A stretch of 64,000 bases of DNA. Source: an uncultured Candidatus Saccharibacteria bacterium (GTDB lineage: Bacteria; Patescibacteriota; Saccharimonadia; Saccharimonadales; Saccharimonadaceae). The DNA lies in NCBI GenBank assembly GCA_938043965.1, contig CALIQQ010000002.1, positions 62,001 through 126,000 on the forward strand, written 5' to 3'. Below are positions 33,104 to 40,563 of the stretch, piece after piece (within the stretch, counting starts at the first letter, position 1; the number at the start of each line of letters is the position of its first letter). Below the pieces are notes generated by a model that had not been told where the DNA came from, searched no databases, and saw only the letters and a program-made list of their open reading frames with translations. A program made the translations under genes and the position numbers.

Positions 33104-34888
33104 ATGAATTCTGATAAAATCCGTAATTTTTGCATCATCGCGCACATCGACCATGGTAAATCTACTCTGGCCGACCGCATGATGGAGTTAACTAATACTG
33201 TTGAGAAACGCGATATGAAGTCGCAGCTCCTCGACAGTATGGAACTCGAGCGCGAAAAGGGCATTACGATTAAGCTTACTCCGGTCCAAATGCACTATAA
33301 AGATTACGAGCTTAACCTTATCGACACCCCTGGCCACGTCGACTTCTCCTATGAAGTTTCACGCAGTCTTCAGGCTGTCGAATCCGCCATCCTGGTGGTC
33401 GATGCTACTCAGGGTATTCAGGCCCAAACTCTCGCCAATGTCTACCTCGCCATCGAGCAAGATTTGAAAATTATTCCAGTCGTCAATAAAATCGATCTTC
33501 CTGCCGCCAATGTCGAAAAGGTCACTCACGAAATCGTCAATCTTCTCGGCTGTGACCCCTCCGAAATTATTCCTGTTTCTGCTAAAACCGGCCTTAACGT
33601 CGAGGCTGTTCTAGATGCTATTATTGAGCGCGCTCCAGCTCCAACCGTCGACGCATCCGAGTCACACACTCGCGCCCTAATTTTTGATTCCTACTTTGAC
33701 GACTACCGTGGCGTGGTCCTTTATGTCCGTGTCGTAAACGGTAAAATCCCGAAAACGGCTAATATCCACATGATGGAAAACGATACTAATGGCATCGCCC
33801 TGGAAGTTGGTACTCTAAAGCCAAAAATGGTTCCTCAATCTGAACTAAAAGAAGGTGAAGTCGGCTACATCGTCACTAACCTAAAAACCACCAGCGAAGC
33901 CAAGGTTGGCGACACCGTTACTCTCGAAAAATCCCCCGCAAAAACTTCGCTCCCAGGTTATAAAAACGTCCTCCCTTTTGTTTATGCCGGTTTCTTCCCG
34001 GTCTCCAACGATCAATATAAGGACCTAAAAGACGCCGTTGAAAAGCTCGCCCTATCAGATTCCGCTCTGAGATTTGAGCCCGAAAACTCGCCAGTGCTTG
34101 GTTTTGGTTTGCGCATCGGTTTCCTCGGCCTGCTTCACATGGACATTATCAAAGAGCGCTTGGAGCGTGAATTCGACCTCGATCTCGTCGTTACTAACCC
34201 AAGCACTAATTATGAAGTTACCTTAAATTCCGGTAAAAACATCGAGATTAAATCTGCTGCCGACCTGCCCGACCCTTCCGAGGTGATTGAAATTCGTGAG
34301 CCATGGGTTAAAGGTGAGATTATTCTTCCTGTTTCCATGATCGGCAATGTCCTAAAATTGATTGTTGAAAAACGCGGCCTCCACAATAACATTTCCTACA
34401 TGGAAGACCGCGCCCTCATCAATTTTGAGGCACCAATGGCAAATTTGCTCACCGATTTTTATGACCAACTTAAATCTCTTACCTCTGGTTACGCCAGTTT
34501 TAACTACGAAATTTCTTCCTATCGTCCCGAGGATCTTGTTCGCGTCGACTTTCTCGTTGGCGGCAATAAAATTGATGCCCTTGCGATTATGTGTCATCGT
34601 TCTGAAGCGGATGCTATCGGCCGCGACATCACGAAGAAGCTTAAACAAGTCATTCCACGTCAAAATTACGAGGTTGCGCTCCAAGCTGCTATCGGCGCTA
34701 GAATTATCGCTCGTGAAACTATTGGTGCCTTCCGTAAAGATGTGACCGTAAAAATTCACACCGGTGACCGCGACCGTAAAGCTAAGCTTCTCGAGAAACA
34801 ACGCCGTGGTAAGGCTCGCATGAAGCGCTTTGGCAAAATCGACATTCCTTCCGAAGCTTTTACAGTTATGCTTCGCCGCGACGACTAG
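33104..34888 (+). CDS. lepA: elongation factor 4 (LepA)
   Basis: Translational GTPase that acts on stalled or mis-translocated ribosomes. 594 residues, normal. G1 is AHIDHGKST (residues 14-22), G3 DTPGHVDF, G4 NKIDLP, and the C-terminal LepA-specific domain ends KRFGKIDIPSEAFTVMLRRDD. Nothing unusual in the protein. The last codons and stop are repeated about 45 bp downstream. Confidence 0.97.
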   Translation: MNSDKIRNFCIIAHIDHGKSTLADRMMELTNTVEKRDMKSQLLDSMELEREKGITIKLTPVQMHYKDYELNLIDTPGHVDFSYEVSRSLQAVESAILVVDATQGIQAQTLANVYLAIEQDLKIIPVVNKIDLPAANVEKVTHEIVNLLGCDPSEIIPVSAKTGLNVEAVLDAIIERAPAPTVDASESHTRALIFDSYFDDYRGVVLYVRVVNGKIPKTANIHMMENDTNGIALEVGTLKPKMVPQSELKEGEVGYIVTNLKTTSEAKVGDTVTLEKSPAKTSLPGYKNVLPFVYAGFFPVSNDQYKDLKDAVEKLALSDSALRFEPENSPVLGFGLRIGFLGLLHMDIIKERLEREFDLDLVVTNPSTNYEVTLNSGKNIEIKSAADLPDPSEVIEIREPWVKGEIILPVSMIGNVLKLIVEKRGLHNNISYMEDRALINFEAPMANLLTDFYDQLKSLTSGYASFNYEISSYRPEDLVRVDFLVGGNKIDALAIMCHRSEADAIGRDITKKLKQVIPRQNYEVALQAAIGARIIARETIGAFRKDVTVKIHTGDRDRKAKLLEKQRRGKARMKRFGKIDIPSEAFTVMLRRDD

Positions 34889-34972
34889 TTCTAGACTAAG
34901 TCTGCGTTAGTTCTAATTCGCCGCGATGACTAGATCTAACCTAAGTCTGCGCTACCTCTGCGCTAGTTCTAT
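34874..34972. repeat. imperfect tandem duplication of the lepA 3' end
   Basis: Copy 1 (34874-34918) begins with CGCCGCGACGACTAG, the last codons and stop of lepA. Copy 2 starts at 34919 with CGCCGCGATGACTAG and then shares CTAAGTCTGCG. A weaker third trace (CGCCACTGATACACTC) begins near 34975. The period is 45 bp. Confidence 0.85.
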
Positions 34973-35000
34973 CTCGCCACTGATACACTCAGTTCTAATG

Positions 35001-35027
35001 CTAGCACTCTTGACCCTAAAGTGCTAA
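35001..35027 (+). promoter_or_regulatory. CIRCE operator upstream of hrcA
   Basis: CTAGCACTC, 9-nt spacer, AAGTGCTAA: one mismatch per arm to the consensus, at the outer left base and the inner right base. It ends 5 nt before the -10 (35033-35038). HrcA should repress its own operon. Confidence 0.9.
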
Positions 35028-35032
35028 AGTGC

Positions 35033-35038
35033 TATAAT
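35033..35038 (+). promoter_or_regulatory. -10 box of hrcA (leaderless)
   Basis: TATAAT, 6 nt before the ATG at 35045; the CIRCE lies immediately upstream. Confidence 0.75.
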
Positions 35039-35044
35039 TTAAAC

Positions 35045-35788
35045 ATGGAAATTACCGAGCGTCAAAAAGAGATTCTCTTTGCTATTATTGAAGAATACGC
35101 GGAGATGGCTGCCCCTGTTGGCTCCGTCACTCTTGCTAAACTTTTTAATGTCTCGAGCGCTACTATTCGTTCTGAAATGGCTCGTCTTGAGACACTCGGC
35201 CTGCTCTCCTCGCCGCATACTTCTGCTGGTCGCATTCCTACCGACGCCGGTTACCGTTTTTATGTTAACTCTCTAACTGAGCGCGACGGCATGCGCGAAG
35301 TTTCTGCTAGCCGTCTTCTCGGTCCAGGTGAAAAAGCTCCAAATCGCAACATCCACGCCCTCGAAGTCCGTATTCACTCCCAAGAACGAACCGATTACGC
35401 GATTCGCAGCGCCGTTGACATGCTGGCCGAACTCACTGGCAATCTTGGCCTTGCTACCATTGGTGAGCAGCTCTACCTTTCCGGTATCTCGAAGCTTTTT
35501 GCCCAGCCAGAATTTTTAGATAATTCTAAAATTCAAGATGTGGCTCAGTTGCTTGATAATCTTGAACCATGGTTACGTGAAGCTCGTCCAGGCGAACCCC
35601 TTAACATTTTTATTGGCCAAGAAAACCCAATCGGCAAAGCCAGCGGTGTTTCTCTGATTATTTCTAAGTTCCGCAGCCCCTATTCTGATAGTTCCTATAT
35701 TGGGCTACTCGGTCCCACCCGTCAAAATTATGCTGAAACTATGAGTCTAGTCCGTCACGCTGGTCTCATTCTTGAAAATACACTATAA
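35045..35788 (+). CDS. hrcA: heat-inducible transcription repressor HrcA, short form
   Basis: Repressor that binds CIRCE. 247 residues from the leaderless ATG at 35045, against about 340 in most bacteria. The N-terminal winged helix is intact (ERQKEILFAIIEEYAEMAAPVGSVTLA, then SSATIRSEMARLETLGLL and SPHTSAGRIPTDAGYRFYV), and the C-terminal GAF-like end is present (YIGLLGPTRQNYAETMSLV). The missing roughly 90 residues are in the middle, around the insert domain. Both CIRCE copies in the window (before clpC and hrcA) are its predicted targets. grpE follows 8 nt later. Confidence 0.93.
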   Translation: MEITERQKEILFAIIEEYAEMAAPVGSVTLAKLFNVSSATIRSEMARLETLGLLSSPHTSAGRIPTDAGYRFYVNSLTERDGMREVSASRLLGPGEKAPNRNIHALEVRIHSQERTDYAIRSAVDMLAELTGNLGLATIGEQLYLSGISKLFAQPEFLDNSKIQDVAQLLDNLEPWLREARPGEPLNIFIGQENPIGKASGVSLIISKFRSPYSDSSYIGLLGPTRQNYAETMSLVRHAGLILENTL

Positions 35789-35796
35789 GGAGTAAA

Positions 35797-36258
35797 ATGG
35801 AAGAAAAATCTCACAAATCACTAAAAGAAACTGCTAAAATCGCTAAATTAGAAGCTGAAAGAGAGGAACTTCTATCTGATTTGCAGCGCACGCGTGCTGA
35901 TTTTGAGAATTTCCGCAAACAAGTCGATCTCCAGAAAGAGCAGGCTAAAAAACTCGCCACCGACGCTACTATTATGAAGTTACTCCCCCTGCTTGATGAT
36001 ATGTCTCGTGCCATCGGTGCTAATCCTGAAGCTTTGTCACCACTCCAAAAAACTCTTGAAAAATCCATGAAGGATTTAAACCTAGCTCGCATTAACGCCG
36101 AACCAGGAGTTGATTTTAACCCAGAACTCCATAACGCTATCTCAATGGACGATTCGTCTGAAGGCGACCATGAAGTTATTGCTACCGAGTTGATGCCAGG
36201 CTACCTGTATCAAGGCATCGTTCTTCGCCCAGCCATGGTGCATGTTAAGCGCATCTAA
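35797..36258 (+). CDS. grpE: nucleotide exchange factor GrpE
   Basis: Co-chaperone that releases ADP from DnaK. 153 residues. Long N-terminal coiled coil (to about 60) with RTRADFENFRKQVDLQKEQAKK, then the beta-wing domain with ISMDDSSEGDHEVIATELMPGYLYQGIVLRPAMV. It forms an operon with hrcA (8-nt gap, AAGGAG ribosome binding site). dnaK and dnaJ are not in the window. Confidence 0.95.
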   Translation: MEEKSHKSLKETAKIAKLEAEREELLSDLQRTRADFENFRKQVDLQKEQAKKLATDATIMKLLPLLDDMSRAIGANPEALSPLQKTLEKSMKDLNLARINAEPGVDFNPELHNAISMDDSSEGDHEVIATELMPGYLYQGIVLRPAMVHVKRI

Positions 36259-36272
36259 CTCTCAGCGCCCAC

Positions 36273-36301
36273 TTGTGTGCTTGTCCATAATATGTTATGA
36301 T
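36273..36301 (+). promoter_or_regulatory. -35/-10 promoter of the 107-residue gene
   Basis: TTGTGT (36273-36278), 17 nt, TATGAT (36296-36301) with an upstream TG. The start at 36351 has a strong AAAGGAGGT ribosome binding site. Confidence 0.5.
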
Positions 36302-36350
36302 AAGAATACCTAAATATTCAATTTAGGAGTACATTAAAGGAGGTTTATAT

Positions 36351-36674
36351 ATGGATAAGTTTTTCGAAAAACACTGTCTCGAGGTTTTTGATGATGGAGA
36401 ATGGACTATCCATCTCAAAGAACGTAACAATGTTCATTTAGGTGAGCCAAACATGAAGGTTTGGGTTTGCCTCAATGGCCGCGAAGTCGCACAGTATAGT
36501 GACAAGTTCCGCGGTTACGGAATTTATTCTAATCGTGAGGGGATGATCCCAAAAGAGGTTAGAAAGAAGGCGATAAAAACTTGGAAAGAGTTATGTGAGG
36601 GGTATTATTCTGAAGCGCGTCTTCAAAAACTGCGCGAGGATTTTATCTCCAGGCATTGCGCAATTCTCTTATGA
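36351..36674 (+). CDS. hypothetical protein, 107 residues
   Basis: No family recognised. A soluble mixed protein without signal or membrane helix: a front half rich in beta-type sequence (DDGEWTIHLKERNN, MKVWVCLNGREVAQY) and a helical back half (PKEVRKKAIKTWKELCEGYY). Its strong AAAGGAGGT ribosome binding site, own -35/-10 promoter and a strong terminator suggest a well-expressed single-gene unit, unlike the leaderless neighbours. Confidence 0.75.
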   Translation: MDKFFEKHCLEVFDDGEWTIHLKERNNVHLGEPNMKVWVCLNGREVAQYSDKFRGYGIYSNREGMIPKEVRKKAIKTWKELCEGYYSEARLQKLREDFISRHCAILL

Positions 36675-36696
36675 TTTCCTAATTATACACTACCTC

Positions 36697-36724
36697 TCCC
36701 CCCAGCCCTTTCGGGGGGATTTTT
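36697..36724 (+). terminator. strong rho-independent terminator
   Basis: CCCCCC and GGGGGG arms around an AGCCCTTTC-type loop, followed by ATTTTT. It ends the 107-residue gene. Confidence 0.85.
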
Positions 36725-36793
36725 CTTGCTCTAAATTATTAATCTTCTAAAAATCTGGGCTACTATCTAAAGCTTAGTTAAAATTTTTTATGG

Positions 36794-36799
36794 TAAAAT
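36794..36799 (+). promoter_or_regulatory. extended -10 box of the adenylate-kinase-like gene
   Basis: TGGTAAAAT, 16 nt before the ATG, with an AAAAAGGAG ribosome binding site in the very short leader. Confidence 0.55.
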
Positions 36800-36815
36800 A
36801 ATAAAAAGGAGCAAA

Positions 36816-37421
36816 ATGGAAGAAAAAATTCAGAGAATTCAAGCTTGGCTAAAAGATGGTAGTATTAACCTTTTTGGTCTTCCAATGAGCGGAAAAGATA
36901 CTGTCGGGCTAAAATTATCAGAGCTACTAGGCGGCGCCTTTCTTTCGTCTGGCGATATTATCCGTAATTATGAAAAAGCCAAACACGAATCTATGACGGA
37001 TCAAGGTCAGCTTATCCCGACTAATAAATTTTATGATATCGTTTTGCCATATTTTAGTCACGAGTCGCTTATCTCTAAACCGCTCGTTCTTTCTTCAATC
37101 GGACGTTGGGAAGGGGAAGAGGATGAGGTAATGAAGTATGCTAAGGCTGCTGGTCACGAAATTAAAGCCGTCATTTATTTAAAATTAACCAAAGATATGG
37201 TCCGTGAACGTTGGGCTGCCGCTAAAGCACTTGGTGACCGCGGAATGCGTGGCGACGATGCCGATCCTGCTGTTTTTGAAACGCGCATTAAAGAGTTTCA
37301 TGAAAAAACGCTGCCCGTTCTAAAACACTATGATAAGCTCGGCCTATTGTTTGAAATTGACGCTTCCGGCACGCGTGAAGAAGTTTTTGATAGCGTTATA
37401 AACTGCTTAAGTATGTTATAA
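36816..37421 (+). CDS. adenylate kinase-like nucleoside monophosphate kinase
   Basis: 201 residues, P-loop NTPase. The Walker A GLPMSGKDTVG (about 21-31) has Asp where adenylate kinases usually have GxGKGT (GAPGSGKGT), and FLSSGDIIR (about 48-56) is the NMP-binding helix region. A LID is not clearly identified. An enzyme acting on nucleoside monophosphates is likely, but AMP specificity is not proved. Its TAA stop is embedded in the -10 (TATAAT) of the phosphoketolase gene. Confidence 0.75.
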   Translation: MEEKIQRIQAWLKDGSINLFGLPMSGKDTVGLKLSELLGGAFLSSGDIIRNYEKAKHESMTDQGQLIPTNKFYDIVLPYFSHESLISKPLVLSSIGRWEGEEDEVMKYAKAAGHEIKAVIYLKLTKDMVRERWAAAKALGDRGMRGDDADPAVFETRIKEFHEKTLPVLKHYDKLGLLFEIDASGTREEVFDSVINCLSML

Positions 37422-37422
37422 T
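37417..37422 (+). promoter_or_regulatory. extended -10 box of the phosphoketolase operon (leaderless)
   Basis: TGTTATAAT. The TAA stop of the upstream gene (37419-37421) is inside this hexamer. The phosphoketolase N-subunit ATG at 37429 is 6 nt downstream. Confidence 0.75.
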
Positions 37423-37428
37423 GGTGCT

Positions 37429-38439
37429 ATGCACGGGTCGGGCTACTTTAAAGAAAAAATCAGAAGAAAAATTCGCGCCGCTAACTATCTTACGGTTGCG
37501 CAACTTTTTTTGCAAGATAATTTTTTACTCGAGCGCCCACTTGATTTTGATGATATTAAACCACGTCTGCTCGGCCATTGGGGGACTTGTCCTGGCATCA
37601 CATTAGCCTACAACTGCTTAAAAGCCTACGACCATAGCATTGATTTTGTGGTTGGTCCGGGCCATGGTTTTCCTGCGCTTCAAGCCGACTTATTTTTGGA
37701 TGGTGAACTTGAAAAAATCGACGACAAGGCTCAGCGAAATCGTGATGGCATTGCCTATATTTGTCGTAACTTTTCGTGGCCCGATGGTTTTCCGTCTCAC
37801 GCCTCGCCAATCACTCCGCATGTTATTTGCGAAGGTGGTGAACTTGGCTACGCTTTGGCAACTAGCTATGGTTATGTCTTAGGTCATCCTGAAAAAACTG
37901 TTGCCGTTTTAATTGGCGATGGCGAGTTTGAAACTGCTACAACTTTAGCATCGCTAAATCTCAATAAACTTTTATCCGGCCAGGCAAACGGTCGCGTCTT
38001 GCCAATCTTGCATCTCAATGGTTATAAAATTTCTGCGCCAACCATTGCTGGTCGTAAATCTGAGCGTGAGCTGTCTGAACTAATTCGTGGCTTTGGCTAC
38101 ACTCCGTTCTATGTTCGCGCCACTCATGAAAATGCTGAACGCGCAATTAGCTATGCAATCGATGATTTTGAAAAAGCACTTATTCACGCACATCAACTTT
38201 TTCACCGTATCAAGCATGGCGAAAAGGTATCACCACCATTTATTATTATGTTAACCGATAAGGGTCTAACTGGCCCAGAAGTGATTGACGGCGTAAAAAT
38301 TCGTGGCAATTTTAAGTCCCACCAAATCCCACTTCCGGCTGCCAAAACCGACTTAAAAGAACTTAAAATTCTCGAAGCATGGCTAAACTCTTATCGCTTC
38401 AACGAACTTTTTGATCAAACAAAAGGATTTACGTTATGA
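37429..38439 (+). CDS. phosphoketolase N-terminal (PP-domain) subunit
   Basis: Phosphoketolases use thiamine diphosphate to split xylulose-5-P or fructose-6-P to acetyl-phosphate. In known enzymes this is one chain of about 800 residues; here the first 336 residues form a separate gene. Recognisable: RPLDFDDIKPRLLGHWGT (about 36-53, His50), GPGHG (76-80), HVICEGGELGYAL (131-143) and GDGE (163-166) with the ThDP/Mg motif ending ILHLNGYKI. The usual GDGEAETGPLATSWHSNK stretch reads GDGEFETATTLASLNLNK, so the W-H pair is lost. The gene ends at the boundary to the PYR domain and overlaps the second half by 4 nt (ATGA). The two chains are predicted to assemble. Confidence 0.85.
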   Translation: MHGSGYFKEKIRRKIRAANYLTVAQLFLQDNFLLERPLDFDDIKPRLLGHWGTCPGITLAYNCLKAYDHSIDFVVGPGHGFPALQADLFLDGELEKIDDKAQRNRDGIAYICRNFSWPDGFPSHASPITPHVICEGGELGYALATSYGYVLGHPEKTVAVLIGDGEFETATTLASLNLNKLLSGQANGRVLPILHLNGYKISAPTIAGRKSERELSELIRGFGYTPFYVRATHENAERAISYAIDDFEKALIHAHQLFHRIKHGEKVSPPFIIMLTDKGLTGPEVIDGVKIRGNFKSHQIPLPAAKTDLKELKILEAWLNSYRFNELFDQTKGFTL

Positions 38440-39617
38440 ATGAAAATGTGAAAAAATCAACTGCTAAAACTCTAGGTGAACTGCTAAAAAATGAGATGAA
38501 GGAAAATCCAAAGTTCTATCTTTTTAGTCCTGACGAAACCACTTCAAATAAACTTGATGCAACCTATGACGTTACCTCCCGCGCTTGGTCAAATCTTGAA
38601 ATTAAGCCCCAGGATTTGAAGGAAGCTGATGGCGGACGCATCGTTGAGCTACTTTCTGAGAACGTACTTTTTTCCGTCATGCTCGGACATCTTCTAAACC
38701 ACGAACCAGCTATGATGACTAGCTATGAAAGTTTTTTCACCATCATTGCTAGCCAAATTGTTCAGCATCTAAAATTCATCGAACAAAGTGAGCAAGTATC
38801 TTGGCGCAAACCCTACCCTGCAGTCAATCTGCTTAGCACTTCAACTTGTTGGCGCCAGGATCATAATGGCTTTTCGCATCAATCGCCAATGCTGATTAGC
38901 GCCCTACTTGATCGTCCTGGTAAAAATGTCAACTGCTTTTTCCCAGTCGATAGTAAGTCAATGCGTGTAGTCTATGACTTTATGTTAAAATCTGAAAATG
39001 TTGTAAATCTCACAACGTTTAATAAAACCGAAGAGCCACAATATCTCGATGACCTTCATGCTGAATATCAACTTAATTTTGGTGCTAGTATTTTTGGTTT
39101 TGCCTCAGACGGTGATACTTTTAATCTCGAATCCGAGACCAACCATTTTGATTTTATTTTTACTGCAGCCGGCGATATTGCTACTCGCGAAGCCTTGGCC
39201 GCCATGGCACTTGTTCGTGTCGAACTGCCAGAAATTAAGCTGCGCTTCATCAACATTTTGAGCCTTACTCATAACTACATTGGTACTACAGAGCATCAAA
39301 TGACTCCTGAAATTTTCGATAAATTATTTACCGTGCATACGCCAATTATCGCTAACTTTCATGGCTACAAAGATACCCTAAAAAACATTCTCCGAAATTA
39401 TACCACTACGAAAATTTTTGCGCACGGTTTTGAAGAAAAAGGTAGCACCACTACCCCACTTCAGATGCTGACCTTAAATCATGCTTCGCGCTTTGATCTT
39501 GCGATTGATGTCTTTAACCAACTTAATCGCCAGGATCTAGTCCTAAAATATCAAAAACTTATCGACGAGAATCGCGCTTACGCCCAAGCTCACGGGATTG
39601 ATTCGATCGAGCTTTAG
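38436..39617 (+). CDS. phosphoketolase C-terminal (PYR and C-terminal domain) subunit
   Basis: 393 residues matching the second half of phosphoketolase: FSPDETTSNKLDATYDV (about 30-46), SYESF (96-100), WRQDHNGFSHQSP (139-151), FFPVDSKSMRVVYDF and later YTTTKIFAHGFEEKGSTTTP (residues ~325-345). It has its own ATG overlapping the N-subunit TGA by 4 nt and a complete N-terminal segment, so it is a designed second subunit, not a frameshifted remnant. Together the two make 729 residues. The final 59 nt overlap antisense the end of the PIN/TRAM gene. In a fermentative CPR cell this would give acetyl-phosphate and hence ATP (inference). Confidence 0.85.
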   Translation: MNENVKKSTAKTLGELLKNEMKENPKFYLFSPDETTSNKLDATYDVTSRAWSNLEIKPQDLKEADGGRIVELLSENVLFSVMLGHLLNHEPAMMTSYESFFTIIASQIVQHLKFIEQSEQVSWRKPYPAVNLLSTSTCWRQDHNGFSHQSPMLISALLDRPGKNVNCFFPVDSKSMRVVYDFMLKSENVVNLTTFNKTEEPQYLDDLHAEYQLNFGASIFGFASDGDTFNLESETNHFDFIFTAAGDIATREALAAMALVRVELPEIKLRFINILSLTHNYIGTTEHQMTPEIFDKLFTVHTPIIANFHGYKDTLKNILRNYTTTKIFAHGFEEKGSTTTPLQMLTLNHASRFDLAIDVFNQLNRQDLVLKYQKLIDENRAYAQAHGIDSIEL

Positions 39618-40431
39618 TTCTTGGCGCTTTCGTTTCTTTTGTGCGAAGCTCCTTGTTTTGCTCCTTGGTTTTTACGGAACTATTTTTCGTTACATTTTTT
39701 TCTATGCTAGTTTTTTCTGCGTTAATCCTCGGTTCATTCATTGGCGCCTTAGCGACTTTTTTTGCAAAAATCATCCGTCCCGAATTAGTCTGAATGTATT
39801 TTTCAAACATCACGGTAATTTCTGCACCAATGTTTTTTGCAGCATTATCTACCACTACCATCGTTCCTTCTGGCAAGTAACCGATCCCTTGCTTCGGGTT
39901 TTGGCCTTCCGCTGAAATCTTTAATTTAAATTTCTCGCCCGACGCAAACTCAGATTTTAGTTCGGACGCCAAACGGTTTGGATTTAGCACTTCAATGTGT
40001 TCCGTTTCTGCTACCTTCTGTAGATTATAATCACAAGTAAAAATCAGACCCTTATTTTCTTTTGCAAGTTGGATTAATCGTTCATCAACTGGCGTGCGAT
40101 CAAGTGGGTCCGCCAGTACTTCCGTGTTGCAGAACACTACACGCTCCAGCGCATTAACTGTTTCCATGCCGATTCTTGCTCGGCTACGTTTCTCGGAATC
40201 TTTGCCGTCCGCCAAAAGCTGTAATTCACGGATTGCTGAGCGGGGAATTACTAAATCGTCGCCGATAAAACCAGCTTCCGCGATACTTAAAATCCGACCA
40301 TCCATCAGTGCTGATGTGTCGACATAAATTTTACGTTTTTTGCTGTTTACTCTTTCGCCACGCACTGAGCGTAGTAATAAAATTGTTACTTCAAGAAAAA
40401 TTAAAGCAGTTAAAATATCAAACATCTTCAT
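39559..40431 (-). CDS. PIN/TRAM domain protein (YacL-like)
   Basis: 290 residues. A hydrophobic N-terminal segment (about 5-22) is a likely membrane anchor. PIN nuclease domain: IYVDTSALMDGRIL (acidic Asp), VIPRSAIRELQLLAD, DERLIQLAKENKGLIFTCDYN, giving the usual acidic cluster. A TRAM domain follows (GQNPKQGIGYLPEGTMVVVDNA), then a basic tail (RTKETKAPRTKARS). This is the YacL arrangement. Toxin-like RNase or ribosome-associated RNA binding are both possible. It converges with phosphoketolase with a 59-nt antisense overlap. Confidence 0.85.
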   Translation of the reverse strand: MKMFDILTALIFLEVTILLLRSVRGERVNSKKRKIYVDTSALMDGRILSIAEAGFIGDDLVIPRSAIRELQLLADGKDSEKRSRARIGMETVNALERVVFCNTEVLADPLDRTPVDERLIQLAKENKGLIFTCDYNLQKVAETEHIEVLNPNRLASELKSEFASGEKFKLKISAEGQNPKQGIGYLPEGTMVVVDNAAKNIGAEITVMFEKYIQTNSGRMIFAKKVAKAPMNEPRINAEKTSIEKNVTKNSSVKTKEQNKELRTKETKAPRTKARSNQSRELGRKRDSRR

Positions 40432-40522
40432 ATATAAAAATTATACCATAAAATATCTAAAATTCAAGAAAACTACTTAGCACTAAAACTCTAAAAACAG
40501 TTGGAGTAGTTTGTGATTTATG

Positions 40523-40528
40523 CTAAAC
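40523..40528 (+). promoter_or_regulatory. extended -10 box of the PBP1A gene
   Basis: TGCTAAACT; the ATG at 40564 is about 35 nt downstream with an AGAGGTGGA ribosome binding site. Confidence 0.5.
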
Positions 40529-40563
40529 TAGAAGTAATCAAAACAACTAAGTTAGAGGTGGAA

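Noticed and set aside
10000..34000. Reverse transcriptase or template repeat of a diversity-generating retroelement
   Set aside because: No protein with reverse transcriptase motifs and no A-rich template copy near either FISUMP gene. The DGR idea rests on codon pattern only.
38430..38442. Phosphoketolase split as a sequencing frameshift or pseudogene
   Set aside because: The junction is an in-register ATGA overlap at a domain boundary, both halves keep their motifs, and the second half has a new N-terminal extension with its own start. An error cannot be fully excluded.
40513..40563. GTG start upstream of the PBP1A gene
   Set aside because: It precedes the -10 box; the ATG at 40564 has a good ribosome binding site.
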